Origin: Thermoplasmata archaeon
GTDB taxonomy: Archaea; Thermoplasmatota; Thermoplasmata; Thermoplasmatales; Thermoplasmataceae
Reading direction: 5' to 3'
DNA length: 35,782 bases
Assembly (NCBI GenBank): GCA_021802205.1
Contig: JAKAAT010000014.1
Span: forward strand, 1 to 35,782
The notes beneath the pieces are model-generated. The model was not told the DNA's origin. It was given only the letters and a program-made list of their open reading frames with translations, and did no database searches. This document shows positions 24,770 to 32,312 of the stretch, one piece after another. A program made the translations under genes and the position numbers. Numbering within the stretch: the stretch's first letter is position 1; the number at the start of each line of letters is the position of its first letter.

Positions 24770-26083
24770 ATGGAAATTTCTACATTTAATCCCTATACAG
24801 GGTCAGAACTTGGAAAATATAAAATTACAGATATAGAGGGAGTAAAAGCTATCATATCAGAATTAAAGGGCAATCAGCTGACATGGAGGGTGGATTTTGA
24901 TAAAAGAATAGACATGTTAAGAGAATCCAGGAATAATTTTGAAAAAAATGCGGAAAGCCTGGCCACTTTAATGTCATCGGAAATGGGAAAGCCTATAAGC
25001 CAGAGCCTAGCAGAGGTGAAGAAAACCCTCTGGTTATTTGATTACTATCTGGAAAACGGGGAAAAATTTCTCTCCAATGAGTATGTACAGACTGAGGCAA
25101 AAAAATCATATATAAGATTTGATCCGCTGGGCGTTATTATAATTATAATGCCATGGAATTTTCCCCTATGGCAAGTAGTAAGAGCGGCAATCCCGGCCCT
25201 GCTGGCCGGAAATTCAGTAATGTTGAAGCACGCATCCATTGTAAGCGGGACATCTCTGAAGATACAGGAATTATTTAATCTGGAAACATTCAAATCAGTT
25301 ATAACCACCGGTAAGATAATAGACGATGCAATAAAATACTCTGACGGCGTTTCATTCACCGGATCGACAGATGCAGGTTCTATCATAGCAGCAGAGGCAG
25401 GAAGGAACATCAAAAAGTTCGTTATGGAACTGGGGGGTTCAGACCCATATATAGTTCTTGATTCGTCAAATTTTGATGAGGCGGTCAAGAACAGTGTATA
25501 TGCCCGGCTTCAGAATAACGGCCAGAGCTGCATAGCCTCCAAGAGGTTTCTTGTCCATCAGGACCTTTACGATGAATTTACAAAAAGGATGTTTCAGGAA
25601 TACAGTGCAGTGAAAGTTGGCGATCAGCTCAATAAGGATACATATGTAGGTCCTCTCTCTTCCAGTTCACAGAAAGAAATTATAGATAAGCAGATGGCAG
25701 AACTCAAAACAATGGGAACGGTAATGGCAACCGGAGAGAATTATGGAAACGTTGTGAGGCCCACAATAATTAAAATGAACAGAGATTACGGCGAGGAGGT
25801 CTTCGGCCCCATTGCCATGGTAAAAGGCTTCAAAACCATGGAGGAAGCAATAAAGCTTGCAAATGATACACCCTATGGACTGGGCTGTTCCATATGGGGA
25901 AATTCAGAAAAGGCGGAGTCCATGGCCCCGTACATAGACAGTGGCACAGTATCCATCAATAAAATTGTTGCATCCGATCCCAGACTGCCATTCGGTGGAA
26001 CCAAGAAAAGTGGTATAGGGAGGGAGCTCTCAAGATATGGAATACTGGAATTCACAAACATAAAGACTGTATGGGTTAACTGA
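24770..26083 (+). CDS. NAD(P)-dependent aldehyde dehydrogenase
   Basis: The 437-residue protein is a canonical ALDH superfamily member: MPWNFPLW at residues 127-134 with the oxyanion Asn 130, a LKHA segment with Lys 153, FTGST, the general base Glu 220 (MELGGSDP) and catalytic Cys 254 (NNGQSCIASKR), then EVFGPIA and the C-terminal FGGTKKSGIGRELS. It is shorter than typical ALDH (about 480), mainly at the start. Candidates are succinate-semialdehyde dehydrogenase or the glyceraldehyde dehydrogenase of the nonphosphorylative Entner-Doudoroff pathway in Thermoplasmatales. The sequence alone does not choose between them. Confidence 0.87.
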   Translation: MEISTFNPYTGSELGKYKITDIEGVKAIISELKGNQLTWRVDFDKRIDMLRESRNNFEKNAESLATLMSSEMGKPISQSLAEVKKTLWLFDYYLENGEKFLSNEYVQTEAKKSYIRFDPLGVIIIIMPWNFPLWQVVRAAIPALLAGNSVMLKHASIVSGTSLKIQELFNLETFKSVITTGKIIDDAIKYSDGVSFTGSTDAGSIIAAEAGRNIKKFVMELGGSDPYIVLDSSNFDEAVKNSVYARLQNNGQSCIASKRFLVHQDLYDEFTKRMFQEYSAVKVGDQLNKDTYVGPLSSSSQKEIIDKQMAELKTMGTVMATGENYGNVVRPTIIKMNRDYGEEVFGPIAMVKGFKTMEEAIKLANDTPYGLGCSIWGNSEKAESMAPYIDSGTVSINKIVASDPRLPFGGTKKSGIGRELSRYGILEFTNIKTVWVN

Positions 26084-26096
26084 ATTCCGGGTTAAT

Positions 26097-27236
26097 ATGA
26101 AAATCCAGAGTTATTTTATTTCTGTTTCAAAGGCTTCCAGGTCATTTATACTTTCCATGCTGGCGGTTATAACCCCCTTTTACCTGGCAAGGTTTGTAGA
26201 CGTATTTGATGTGGGAATAATTGTGCTTTTCAGTATAGCTTTCTCTACATTTATTATCTATCTTTTCCCTGCAATGAATATTAAGAACAGTTATAAGATG
26301 TATATAATTTCGGCTGCACTTGCTATAGCCTTATTGCTGAATTTTATTTTCTATGACTTTTATGTTTTTATCATATCACTCATGCTCGGATCAATATCAC
26401 TGTCAGGAAGAGATATAAGCCCCAACTCGCCCATAGAACAGTATGCCATGAGTTATTATGAAACAGACCAGAAGAGCAAGGGGAGGTCATTTTCCATTTA
26501 TAATTTCTTTTCATACGGTGCAACAATACTAGCATCCATATTCCTGTTTCTTTATACAGATATAAATTATCGAACGGTTTTCCTCATACTTACAGTTGTG
26601 GCCCTATGCCAGTTCGTTCTGTATGTGTTTATCAAATTCCCACAGCATAAAAAAATCGCGGCAAAGGACCTCAATCCAGAAACCAGGAAGCATGTATTTT
26701 CATTATCATACCTTTTCTCCATGGATGCGCTTGCCGGCGGATTCGTTACCGTGTCTATGATATCATTATATTTCAAATATGTTTATCATATTTCACTGAG
26801 CACGGCAGGCCTTATATTCATAGGTGTAAACGTCATAACAACCATATCAATACTGATTTCTCCCTTAATATCTGAAAAAATTGGTCTCATCAGGACGATG
26901 GTATACACACATTCAGTTAGCAATATATTTCTTATGCTGGTTCCGGTAATTCATGTACTTGCAATAAGTGAGGTATTCCTGTTCCTGAGGCAGACAACAA
27001 GCCAGATGGATGTTCCAGCAAGAGATACACTGATAAACACAATAATAGAGCCGGATTACCGGGTAAAAAGCAATTCCATATTCTCAGCAGTGAGAAATGG
27101 TTCAATGATACCGGGACCGGGAATTGTTGGCGCTGTAATGTCAGTTTTCCCACCATTTATGTTCCTTGCTGGCGGTGGATTGAAGCTTTCATACGACATA
27201 ATATTCTTCATAAAATACAGGAAAATTAAGATATGA
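26097..27236 (+). CDS. MFS transporter
   Basis: This 379-residue polytopic protein has about ten to twelve membrane helices in the MFS pattern, with a central polar loop near residues 177-200 (FPQHKKIAAKDLNPETRKH) dividing two halves. The C-terminal half carries an RNGSMIPGPGIVG-type motif, common in MFS permeases of unknown substrate. It begins 13 bp after the ALDH stop on the same strand, so the two are probably cotranscribed and the substrate may relate to the aldehyde pathway. The substrate is not assigned. Confidence 0.75.
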   Translation: MKIQSYFISVSKASRSFILSMLAVITPFYLARFVDVFDVGIIVLFSIAFSTFIIYLFPAMNIKNSYKMYIISAALAIALLLNFIFYDFYVFIISLMLGSISLSGRDISPNSPIEQYAMSYYETDQKSKGRSFSIYNFFSYGATILASIFLFLYTDINYRTVFLILTVVALCQFVLYVFIKFPQHKKIAAKDLNPETRKHVFSLSYLFSMDALAGGFVTVSMISLYFKYVYHISLSTAGLIFIGVNVITTISILISPLISEKIGLIRTMVYTHSVSNIFLMLVPVIHVLAISEVFLFLRQTTSQMDVPARDTLINTIIEPDYRVKSNSIFSAVRNGSMIPGPGIVGAVMSVFPPFMFLAGGGLKLSYDIIFFIKYRKIKI

Positions 27237-27420
27237 TTTTCAATCAAATTTTATATTTATTTGTCTAATTTTGTTATTTATGAACCAGACTACATTGCTA
27301 TGAAATAAAAATACTAAGTCTAAATGAAAAAAATAGCTATGTTAATGCTCAGCCTATCATATTATTTTAAAAAGTATTAGATGTGACGCAGAAACAAATA
27401 TTTTCTGTGATACATGATAA

Positions 27421-27428
27421 CTTTAAAT
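27421..27428 (+). promoter_or_regulatory. TATA-like box of RNase P RNA
   Basis: CTTTAAAT lies about 26 nt before the predicted 5' end of RNase P RNA at 27451. Confidence 0.5.
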
Positions 27429-27450
27429 GTTTTACTGCAATTATACATAA

Positions 27451-27746
27451 GGAAAAGCCCGAGGGCAACTGACGCCGAAAGGTGAGGAAAGTCCCCCCTC
27501 CACAGCTGGCTGCAACCGGTGAAAGCCGGTATGCCGAGAGACATGGTAAAGAGACAAGAAATGCACGGCTCCGTGCCAAGAATGATTTGAAAAGATGACG
27601 TTTCACGGAGGGCCGATGAGAACTCTTCCTGCAGGGAGCAAGTCTAAATTGAATCGTTGAATACAGCTGCCAGATTCAGGTAAGACGCATAGTCGAATGT
27701 TGCCAACCGAAAGGCTAACAGAAGGAGGCTTACTCCGGGCATTTCC
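27451..27746 (+). ncRNA. rnpB: RNase P RNA
   Basis: This is the catalytic RNA of RNase P, which trims tRNA 5' leaders. Conserved elements are readable in order: P1 5' arm GGAAAAGCCCG at the start, the CR-I GAGGAAAGTCC at 27484-27494, internal hairpins such as the ACCGGTGAAAGCCGGT stem-loop, the AGACGCATAGTCGAATG region, and the CR-V ACAGAAGGAGGCTTA at 27718-27732. The 3' arm CGGGCATTTCC pairs back with the 5' arm. I set the ends from that P1 helix, so they may be off by a few bases. Confidence 0.93.
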
Positions 27747-27788
27747 GACATTTCAATATAATTAAATATAATTTAAAAATCTAATCTT

Positions 27789-28199
27789 ATGGACTGCATG
27801 GCAGCTGTGGCACTTATATGGAACAGCAATGAATTTCTTCTTATAAAAAGGGCAGATCAAGAAGGAGACCCCTGGTCAGGCCAGATGGCCTTTCCGGGAG
27901 GTCACAGGGAGCCTGGTGAGAGCTGTGAGGAAACTGCAATAAGAGAAACAATGGAAGAAACCGGTTTATCCATTTTGGTGAAAAAATCTCTGGGGATATA
28001 CCATACTCTAAATGGTCATGTGAGCGTGGCAGCATTTGAATGCACATGCGGCAACAGAAATGTTTCACCTGACAGTGAGGTTGCAAAGTTTTTCTGGGTG
28101 CCTGAGAATAGTCTTATCCATGAAAATGAAAGTTATACCTACTCAGGCTATGTCATATTTGGATTAACTTACAGAATTTTAAATGATTATTTTCATTGA
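27789..28199 (+). CDS. Nudix hydrolase, possibly CoA pyrophosphatase-like
   Basis: The 136-residue protein contains a full Nudix box (G-x5-E-x7-R-E-x2-E-E-x-G), read as GHREPGESCEETAIRETMEETG at about residues 38-59 in two steps. The upstream DPWSGQMAFPGG resembles the extra motif of CoA-diphosphatase-type Nudix enzymes (GQ[I/M]AFPGG). Cleavage of a nucleotide or CoA derivative is expected; the substrate is not certain. It starts 42 bp after RNase P RNA, with an AT-rich promoter-like stretch between. The stop overlaps the convergent BluB-like gene by 7 bp. Confidence 0.85.
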   Translation: MDCMAAVALIWNSNEFLLIKRADQEGDPWSGQMAFPGGHREPGESCEETAIRETMEETGLSILVKKSLGIYHTLNGHVSVAAFECTCGNRNVSPDSEVAKFFWVPENSLIHENESYTYSGYVIFGLTYRILNDYFH

Positions 28200-28870
28200 A
28201 TCCTATAATTTTGTAGAGCCTTTTCCATATCATCTTCAGGTGGTGTTCCCCAGGTATTCTCATAGACAAGGTTTGAAAGCCCGATCCTGCTCTCCCAGCC
28301 CTTCTCCTCCAGTTCAGGAATATCATGATCTTCCCGCAGGTAACCCACTGCAAGATATGCAATTATCTTTATATTTTCTGGGATTCCCAGCAAAGGTTTA
28401 ATATTATCTGGATCGAAAAAACTTATCCATCCCATTCCTATTCCCTCTGCACGGGCAGCCAGCCACATATTCTCTATGGAAAGTACGACACTATACTCTG
28501 ATGTTTCTGGTATGGTAGCCGTTCCAAGGATATTTGGACCTTTCCTTGTATTATCGCATGTAACGCATATATTGAGATCTGATTCCATTATTCCCTCAAT
28601 CTTAATCCCATTGAACTTGTCTTTCCTTTCCTCAGGGAGGGACTCATAAAACTCCACTCTTTTTGTTTCTACAATATTTTTTATTTTCTTTCTAATTTCT
28701 ATGTTCCTGATTATTATAAAATTCCATGGCTGTGAAAGGCCAACGGAAGGCGCGCGGTTTCCCGCATCAAGTATTCTTGAAAGAACATTATTTTCTATCT
28801 GCCTGCTGGAAAACCAAGATCTGACATCTCTCCTCTTTTTTATGGCCTCATAAACATCCATGGCTGCCAT
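28193..28870 (-). CDS. bluB: BluB-like 5,6-dimethylbenzimidazole synthase / nitroreductase family
   Basis: The 225-residue flavoprotein fits BluB closely: KKRRDVRSWF with an Asp near residue 15, RAPSVGLSQPWNF, CDNTRKGPNILGTA, the SIENMWLAARAEGIGMGW run and its GWIS serine, and PELEEKGWESR. In BluB an early Asp and the GWxS serine are needed to turn FMNH2 into the lower ligand of vitamin B12. If right, this archaeon could make DMB from FMN in the presence of oxygen. A generic nitroreductase is the fallback. ATG 28861 is an alternative start. No other cobalamin gene is in the window. Confidence 0.72.
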   Translation of the reverse strand: MAAMDVYEAIKKRRDVRSWFSSRQIENNVLSRILDAGNRAPSVGLSQPWNFIIIRNIEIRKKIKNIVETKRVEFYESLPEERKDKFNGIKIEGIMESDLNICVTCDNTRKGPNILGTATIPETSEYSVVLSIENMWLAARAEGIGMGWISFFDPDNIKPLLGIPENIKIIAYLAVGYLREDHDIPELEEKGWESRIGLSNLVYENTWGTPPEDDMEKALQNYRIQ

Positions 28871-28944
28871 AATTTCTGTGTGGTTAATAATATTTCAGCA
28901 AGGCCTGTTAACTCGTATCAATTTTTATTAGTATTTTCGTTATA

Positions 28945-28954
28945 TTTAAATATA
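28945..28954 (+). promoter_or_regulatory. TATA box of the amino-acid permease gene
   Basis: TTTAAATATA is centred about 24 nt before ATG 28973. It supports 28973, not an earlier ATG at 28880, as the real start. Confidence 0.55.
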
Positions 28955-28972
28955 AATCACGGTTTTATTCCC

Positions 28973-30385
28973 ATGGAAGATATGAATTCAAAATCGGGTC
29001 TTGCTACCAACACCCTGAGTATGTGGCAGGCACTGGCACAGGGGCTCGGGACAAATGGCCCGGCTGCTGTAACAGCACTGTTTTTTGTGGGCATTGCAGG
29101 TGCAGTGGGTGGGTCAATGACGCTTGTAATAGTTCTTGCATTTGTTATTTACTGCGGAATGACTCTTATTACCTACGAATGGTCCAAGGAGGTTGCATCG
29201 GCATATTCATGGGCAGCATTTCATCGAAAGGCATTTAAAAAGGCAGGAAAGTTTCTTTCGTTCTATGGGGGAATTTCCTACTATTACTATTATTTACTCG
29301 GTTATACAGGATTTGCAATGCTGGGGCTAACCGCATTTCTGTATGCACTGGACCCTGCACTAGCAGTCGCATATCCCTGGATTTGGATACCTCTGACCAT
29401 AATAGTTATCGGAGAAACCACAGCGCTCAGTTATTTCGGGGTTAAACTGTCATTGAAATACGTTCTGTATACAGGTATGGCTGAATTTATATTTCTTATG
29501 GGCACATCCATAGCACTCATAGTCATTGCAGGGCCCAACAACTCAATTTTACCGTTTACGGCCTCTGCAGTCCATTTCAACTATACGGACATTGCAGTGG
29601 AAATGATTCTGGGGATTGCCACCTTTGGCGGACTCAATTCTGTAGTTCCAGTAGCCGAGGAAACTAAAAACCCCAGAAAGAATATACCCCTAGCACTGGG
29701 AATACTTGCAGCAATGATAGGAGCGGTTATAATAATAAGCTCATATGCACAATCCGTAGTGTATGGATTTGGTAATATGTTCAATTACGCAAATCTTTCT
29801 GACCCAGGAATCTATGTGTATACAAAATATCTTGGCCTTGCAGTGGCTGCAATCTTTGCCCTGTTTATAGTCAACAGTTTCAATTCTTCAGGCGTAGGAT
29901 TTATGAACAGCACAGTGAGAACTTCATATGCCTATTCCAGGGATAAGCTCCTGTTTCCAGAAGTGTTTACAAAGATAAATAAGCATAAAGTTCCAGGAAA
30001 TCTTGTTATATTCACTGGGTTATTCAGCATAACCATTGCAATTGTTTCAGGTCTGATTCTTGGGCCACTTACTGCAAGCCTGTTTCTCATCATAAGCAAC
30101 TCCATATTCAGCTTTTCAAACCATGCCATAGCAGGAATCGGTCTTGGTTTCTACCATAAGCGTAATGGAACTCTTAAAATAATAAGGCATCTGGTAATTC
30201 CATGGGCAGTGGCCATAGCACTGGTGGTTGCCATAGTGTATGTAGTATACCCTGCTCCGCCACCTCCGCTCAATTACGCATCGTACATATCAGGATTATA
30301 CCTTGTGTTCATAGTTGTATTATACTTCTATTACAGGGCAAAAAAACCACAGGTACTGGAGGATGTGGGGCAGTTCACACTTTGA
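28973..30385 (+). CDS. APC-family amino-acid permease
   Basis: This integral membrane protein of about 470 residues has roughly twelve helices in the APC superfamily pattern. An early glycine-rich helix, ALFFVGIAGAVGGSM, begins near residue 36, and a later VVPVAEETKNPRKNIPLALG loop near 226-246 is the characteristic APC motif between helices 6 and 7. It would take up or exchange an amino acid or related base; the substrate is unknown. The frame extends upstream to 28880, but those codons precede the TATA-like box, so I start at 28973. Its substrate could be linked to the decarboxylase or hut genes only by guesswork. Confidence 0.85.
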   Translation: MEDMNSKSGLATNTLSMWQALAQGLGTNGPAAVTALFFVGIAGAVGGSMTLVIVLAFVIYCGMTLITYEWSKEVASAYSWAAFHRKAFKKAGKFLSFYGGISYYYYYLLGYTGFAMLGLTAFLYALDPALAVAYPWIWIPLTIIVIGETTALSYFGVKLSLKYVLYTGMAEFIFLMGTSIALIVIAGPNNSILPFTASAVHFNYTDIAVEMILGIATFGGLNSVVPVAEETKNPRKNIPLALGILAAMIGAVIIISSYAQSVVYGFGNMFNYANLSDPGIYVYTKYLGLAVAAIFALFIVNSFNSSGVGFMNSTVRTSYAYSRDKLLFPEVFTKINKHKVPGNLVIFTGLFSITIAIVSGLILGPLTASLFLIISNSIFSFSNHAIAGIGLGFYHKRNGTLKIIRHLVIPWAVAIALVVAIVYVVYPAPPPPLNYASYISGLYLVFIVVLYFYYRAKKPQVLEDVGQFTL

Positions 30386-30459
30386 TTTGTATATATTTAA
30401 CTATATATACATGATTTCCACTTACATTAAAGGAATCATGTCTACAAAAATTTAAGAAT

Positions 30460-30717
30460 TTATTTATCAAAACACGAACAGCCGTTTATCTTTTCCTCTA
30501 TTTCTTCTTTCTTGACGTTGCCTGTTATTTTTATAACAGTTTTGCCATCTTGCTCATACACGCCAACCTTGTTTTCACTCAAAAAACTCGGAGAACAGCA
30601 TGAATTTTTGCCTGAAACACAGGACCTTATAACATCATTAACTTCATCAATATCTGTATTTTCAGGCATTATAACTTCAACGCCATTATCCTTCTGTATT
30701 ACTTTCTTTTCATTCAT
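30460..30717 (-). CDS. Small Cys-rich protein, possibly metal-binding
   Basis: The 85-residue protein has two cysteine groups, SCVSGKNSCCSP near residues 32-43 and GCSCF at 79-83, around a beta-like middle (KTVIKITGNVKKEEIEEK). I know no family for it. The clustered cysteines suggest metal or Fe-S binding, or a redox role. It has its own TATA-like box at 30746-30755 and is encoded next to a small HTH protein, so that protein may regulate it. Its stop lies 75 bp from the permease stop. Confidence 0.55.
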   Translation of the reverse strand: MNEKKVIQKDNGVEVIMPENTDIDEVNDVIRSCVSGKNSCCSPSFLSENKVGVYEQDGKTVIKITGNVKKEEIEEKINGCSCFDK

Positions 30718-30729
30718 TTCCCATCAGTC

Positions 30730-30741
30730 AATGCATGCATT
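30730..30741. promoter_or_regulatory. Perfect 12-bp palindrome, candidate operator
   Basis: AATGCATGCATT is a perfect inverted repeat between the TATA-like box (30746-30755) and the start codon (30717) of the Cys-rich gene. A dimeric regulator bound there could block transcription, and a small HTH protein is encoded 21 bp further on. The site is predicted only from symmetry and position. Confidence 0.35.
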
Positions 30742-30745
30742 CATA

Positions 30746-30755
30746 TTATTTATTG
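30746..30755 (-). promoter_or_regulatory. TATA box of the Cys-rich gene
   Basis: AATAAATAATA-like sequence is centred about 33 nt before ATG 30717, giving a transcription start near 30725 and a leader of about 8 nt. Confidence 0.45.
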
Positions 30756-30761
30756 ACTAAT

Positions 30762-30974
30762 TTATTTGTCTGTACAGCACTCAGTGGAAGCGGTCTCTAC
30801 ACATTTATATCCATCCCTCAACTTTGATATATTGCAATCATCGCCAATTCTTCTTAATATCCTTGAAAGGATTTCCTGATGAAGCCCACTTTTATTCTTT
30901 ATATCAGTGAATCTGATCTTTTCGGAATCGCATATTATATTGCAAACATTTTTTTCTCGCTCGGTAAATTCCAT
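30762..30974 (-). CDS. Small winged-helix protein with C-terminal Cys, possible regulator
   Basis: About 70 residues long, this protein consists of a small HTH/winged-helix region (IRFTDIKNKSGLHQEILSRILRRIG) preceded by CNIIC near residues 11-15 and followed by a C-terminal cysteine cluster (CVETASTECC). Cys residues at both ends of an HTH are a layout found in metal- or redox-sensing repressors. ATG 30974 is preferred because ATTAAATATT (30995-31004) lies about 26 nt upstream. It probably regulates itself or the next gene, but no target is proved. Confidence 0.6.
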   Translation of the reverse strand: MEFTEREKNVCNIICDSEKIRFTDIKNKSGLHQEILSRILRRIGDDCNISKLRDGYKCVETASTECCTDK

Positions 30975-31058
30975 AATTAACATATATATCGTTAGAATAT
31001 TTAATGACTACATTTTTACCCTTCAATATTGAGGGAATTATTACACAAAAATTCAAAA

Positions 31059-32312
31059 TTATCTTTTATCCAGATTTTTCACTGCGCCTTCCAGTACTTC
31101 AATTCCCCGTTCAACATCTTCAAAATCCGTCCATTCAAGGGGCGTGTGGCTCAATCCTTTTACGCTGGGCACGAAGATCATGCCTGCTTTCGATATTTTT
31201 GAAATTGGTATTGTATCATGCCCTGCACCACTTGGCATATCCATGTAAGTAAATCCACGGGATTTTACAGATGACCTGATCGCATCCATGACTTCGGTGG
31301 ACATGATTGATGGTTCCACTTCGGTAATAATAGTGTAATCAATCTTTACGCCGTTCTTCTGTGTTTCAAGTTCCGATAAAACATTATTTTTCATATATGC
31401 AAGGCTATCACCATGCTCGCTTCTGAGGTCTATTTTCATTGAAACATATCCGGGTATGACGTTAAATCTTCCAGGGTCAACAGAAAGCTCACCAACAGTT
31501 CCAACGCTATGGTTTTTGTATTTAGCAGATGCATCTCTGGCAGTTCTGTCTACTATCGCAATAATGTCTGCAGCCCTAACAAGGGCATCATTTCTCATAG
31601 CCATAGGTGTAGTGCCGGAGTGCCCCTGGATGCCATGTAACTCCGCTGACAGCACACACTGACCTGTAATTGATGTAACTATGCCTATCTGCTTCTTCTT
31701 TTCCTCAAGCACCGGACCCTGCTCTATATGATATTCAAGGTAATATTCTGGCTTCCCCGGAAATTCTGAATCTCCCATGTACTCTATCCTCTGCATGGCC
31801 GATTTGAAATCCATACCATCCCTGTTTTTTATAGCCCAGACTTTTTCCTTTGGAATATTTCCTGTGAACCCATTGCTGCCGAGCATTGGCTGGTGGAATG
31901 CAGAACCCTCCTCACCGGTGAAGGCAGTAACTACAATGTTTTTTCTATTTTTATATCCTGATTCTTTCAATCTAAGTAACACCTCGAAGGCACTGAATAC
32001 ACCCATGGCACCATCGAACATTCCCCCATGGACTACAGAGTCCAGATGCGATCCCATCATGATTATTCCTGGCTCTGTACCCTTACTGGTTACAAATATG
32101 TTGCCAAAAACATCCACAAACGGGTCGAATCCATTTTTTCTGCAGAGTTCTGTGTAATAATCCCTGGTTTTCTTATCAAGATCTGTGCCTGCCGGCCTTG
32201 TAACGCCGTCGTTTATGCTCAGTTCTTCATAACTGGATATTTTTTTCCCATTTTCTCTTCCAATTGAACCCTGTTCAATAAGGATTTTTTTAATTCTATT
32301 ATTATCCTCCAT
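31059..32312 (-). CDS. M20-family N-carbamoyl-amino-acid / ureidopropionate amidohydrolase
   Basis: The 417-residue M20 metalloenzyme has GSHLDSVVHGGMFDG (His 89 and the bridging Asp near 100), FTGEEGSAF (Glu 134-135), and YHIEQGP (His 195), plus the C-terminal GAGHDT. This set matches the carbamoyl-amino-acid amidohydrolases and the beta-ureidopropionase/allantoate group, not M20 peptidases. Its start codon follows the stop of the dihydropyrimidinase gene with no gap, so the pair likely acts in series: ring opening, then removal of the carbamoyl group. Which carbamoyl compound is used is open. Confidence 0.83.
   Translation of the reverse strand: MEDNNRIKKILIEQGSIGRENGKKISSYEELSINDGVTRPAGTDLDKKTRDYYTELCRKNGFDPFVDVFGNIFVTSKGTEPGIIMMGSHLDSVVHGGMFDGAMGVFSAFEVLLRLKESGYKNRKNIVVTAFTGEEGSAFHQPMLGSNGFTGNIPKEKVWAIKNRDGMDFKSAMQRIEYMGDSEFPGKPEYYLEYHIEQGPVLEEKKKQIGIVTSITGQCVLSAELHGIQGHSGTTPMAMRNDALVRAADIIAIVDRTARDASAKYKNHSVGTVGELSVDPGRFNVIPGYVSMKIDLRSEHGDSLAYMKNNVLSELETQKNGVKIDYTIITEVEPSIMSTEVMDAIRSSVKSRGFTYMDMPSGAGHDTIPISKISKAGMIFVPSVKGLSHTPLEWTDFEDVERGIEVLEGAVKNLDKR

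Noticed and set aside
28880-28972. Longer permease start at 28880
   Set aside because: The codons before 28973 overlap the promoter region, and the TATA-like box at 28945-28954 is spaced for a start at 28973.
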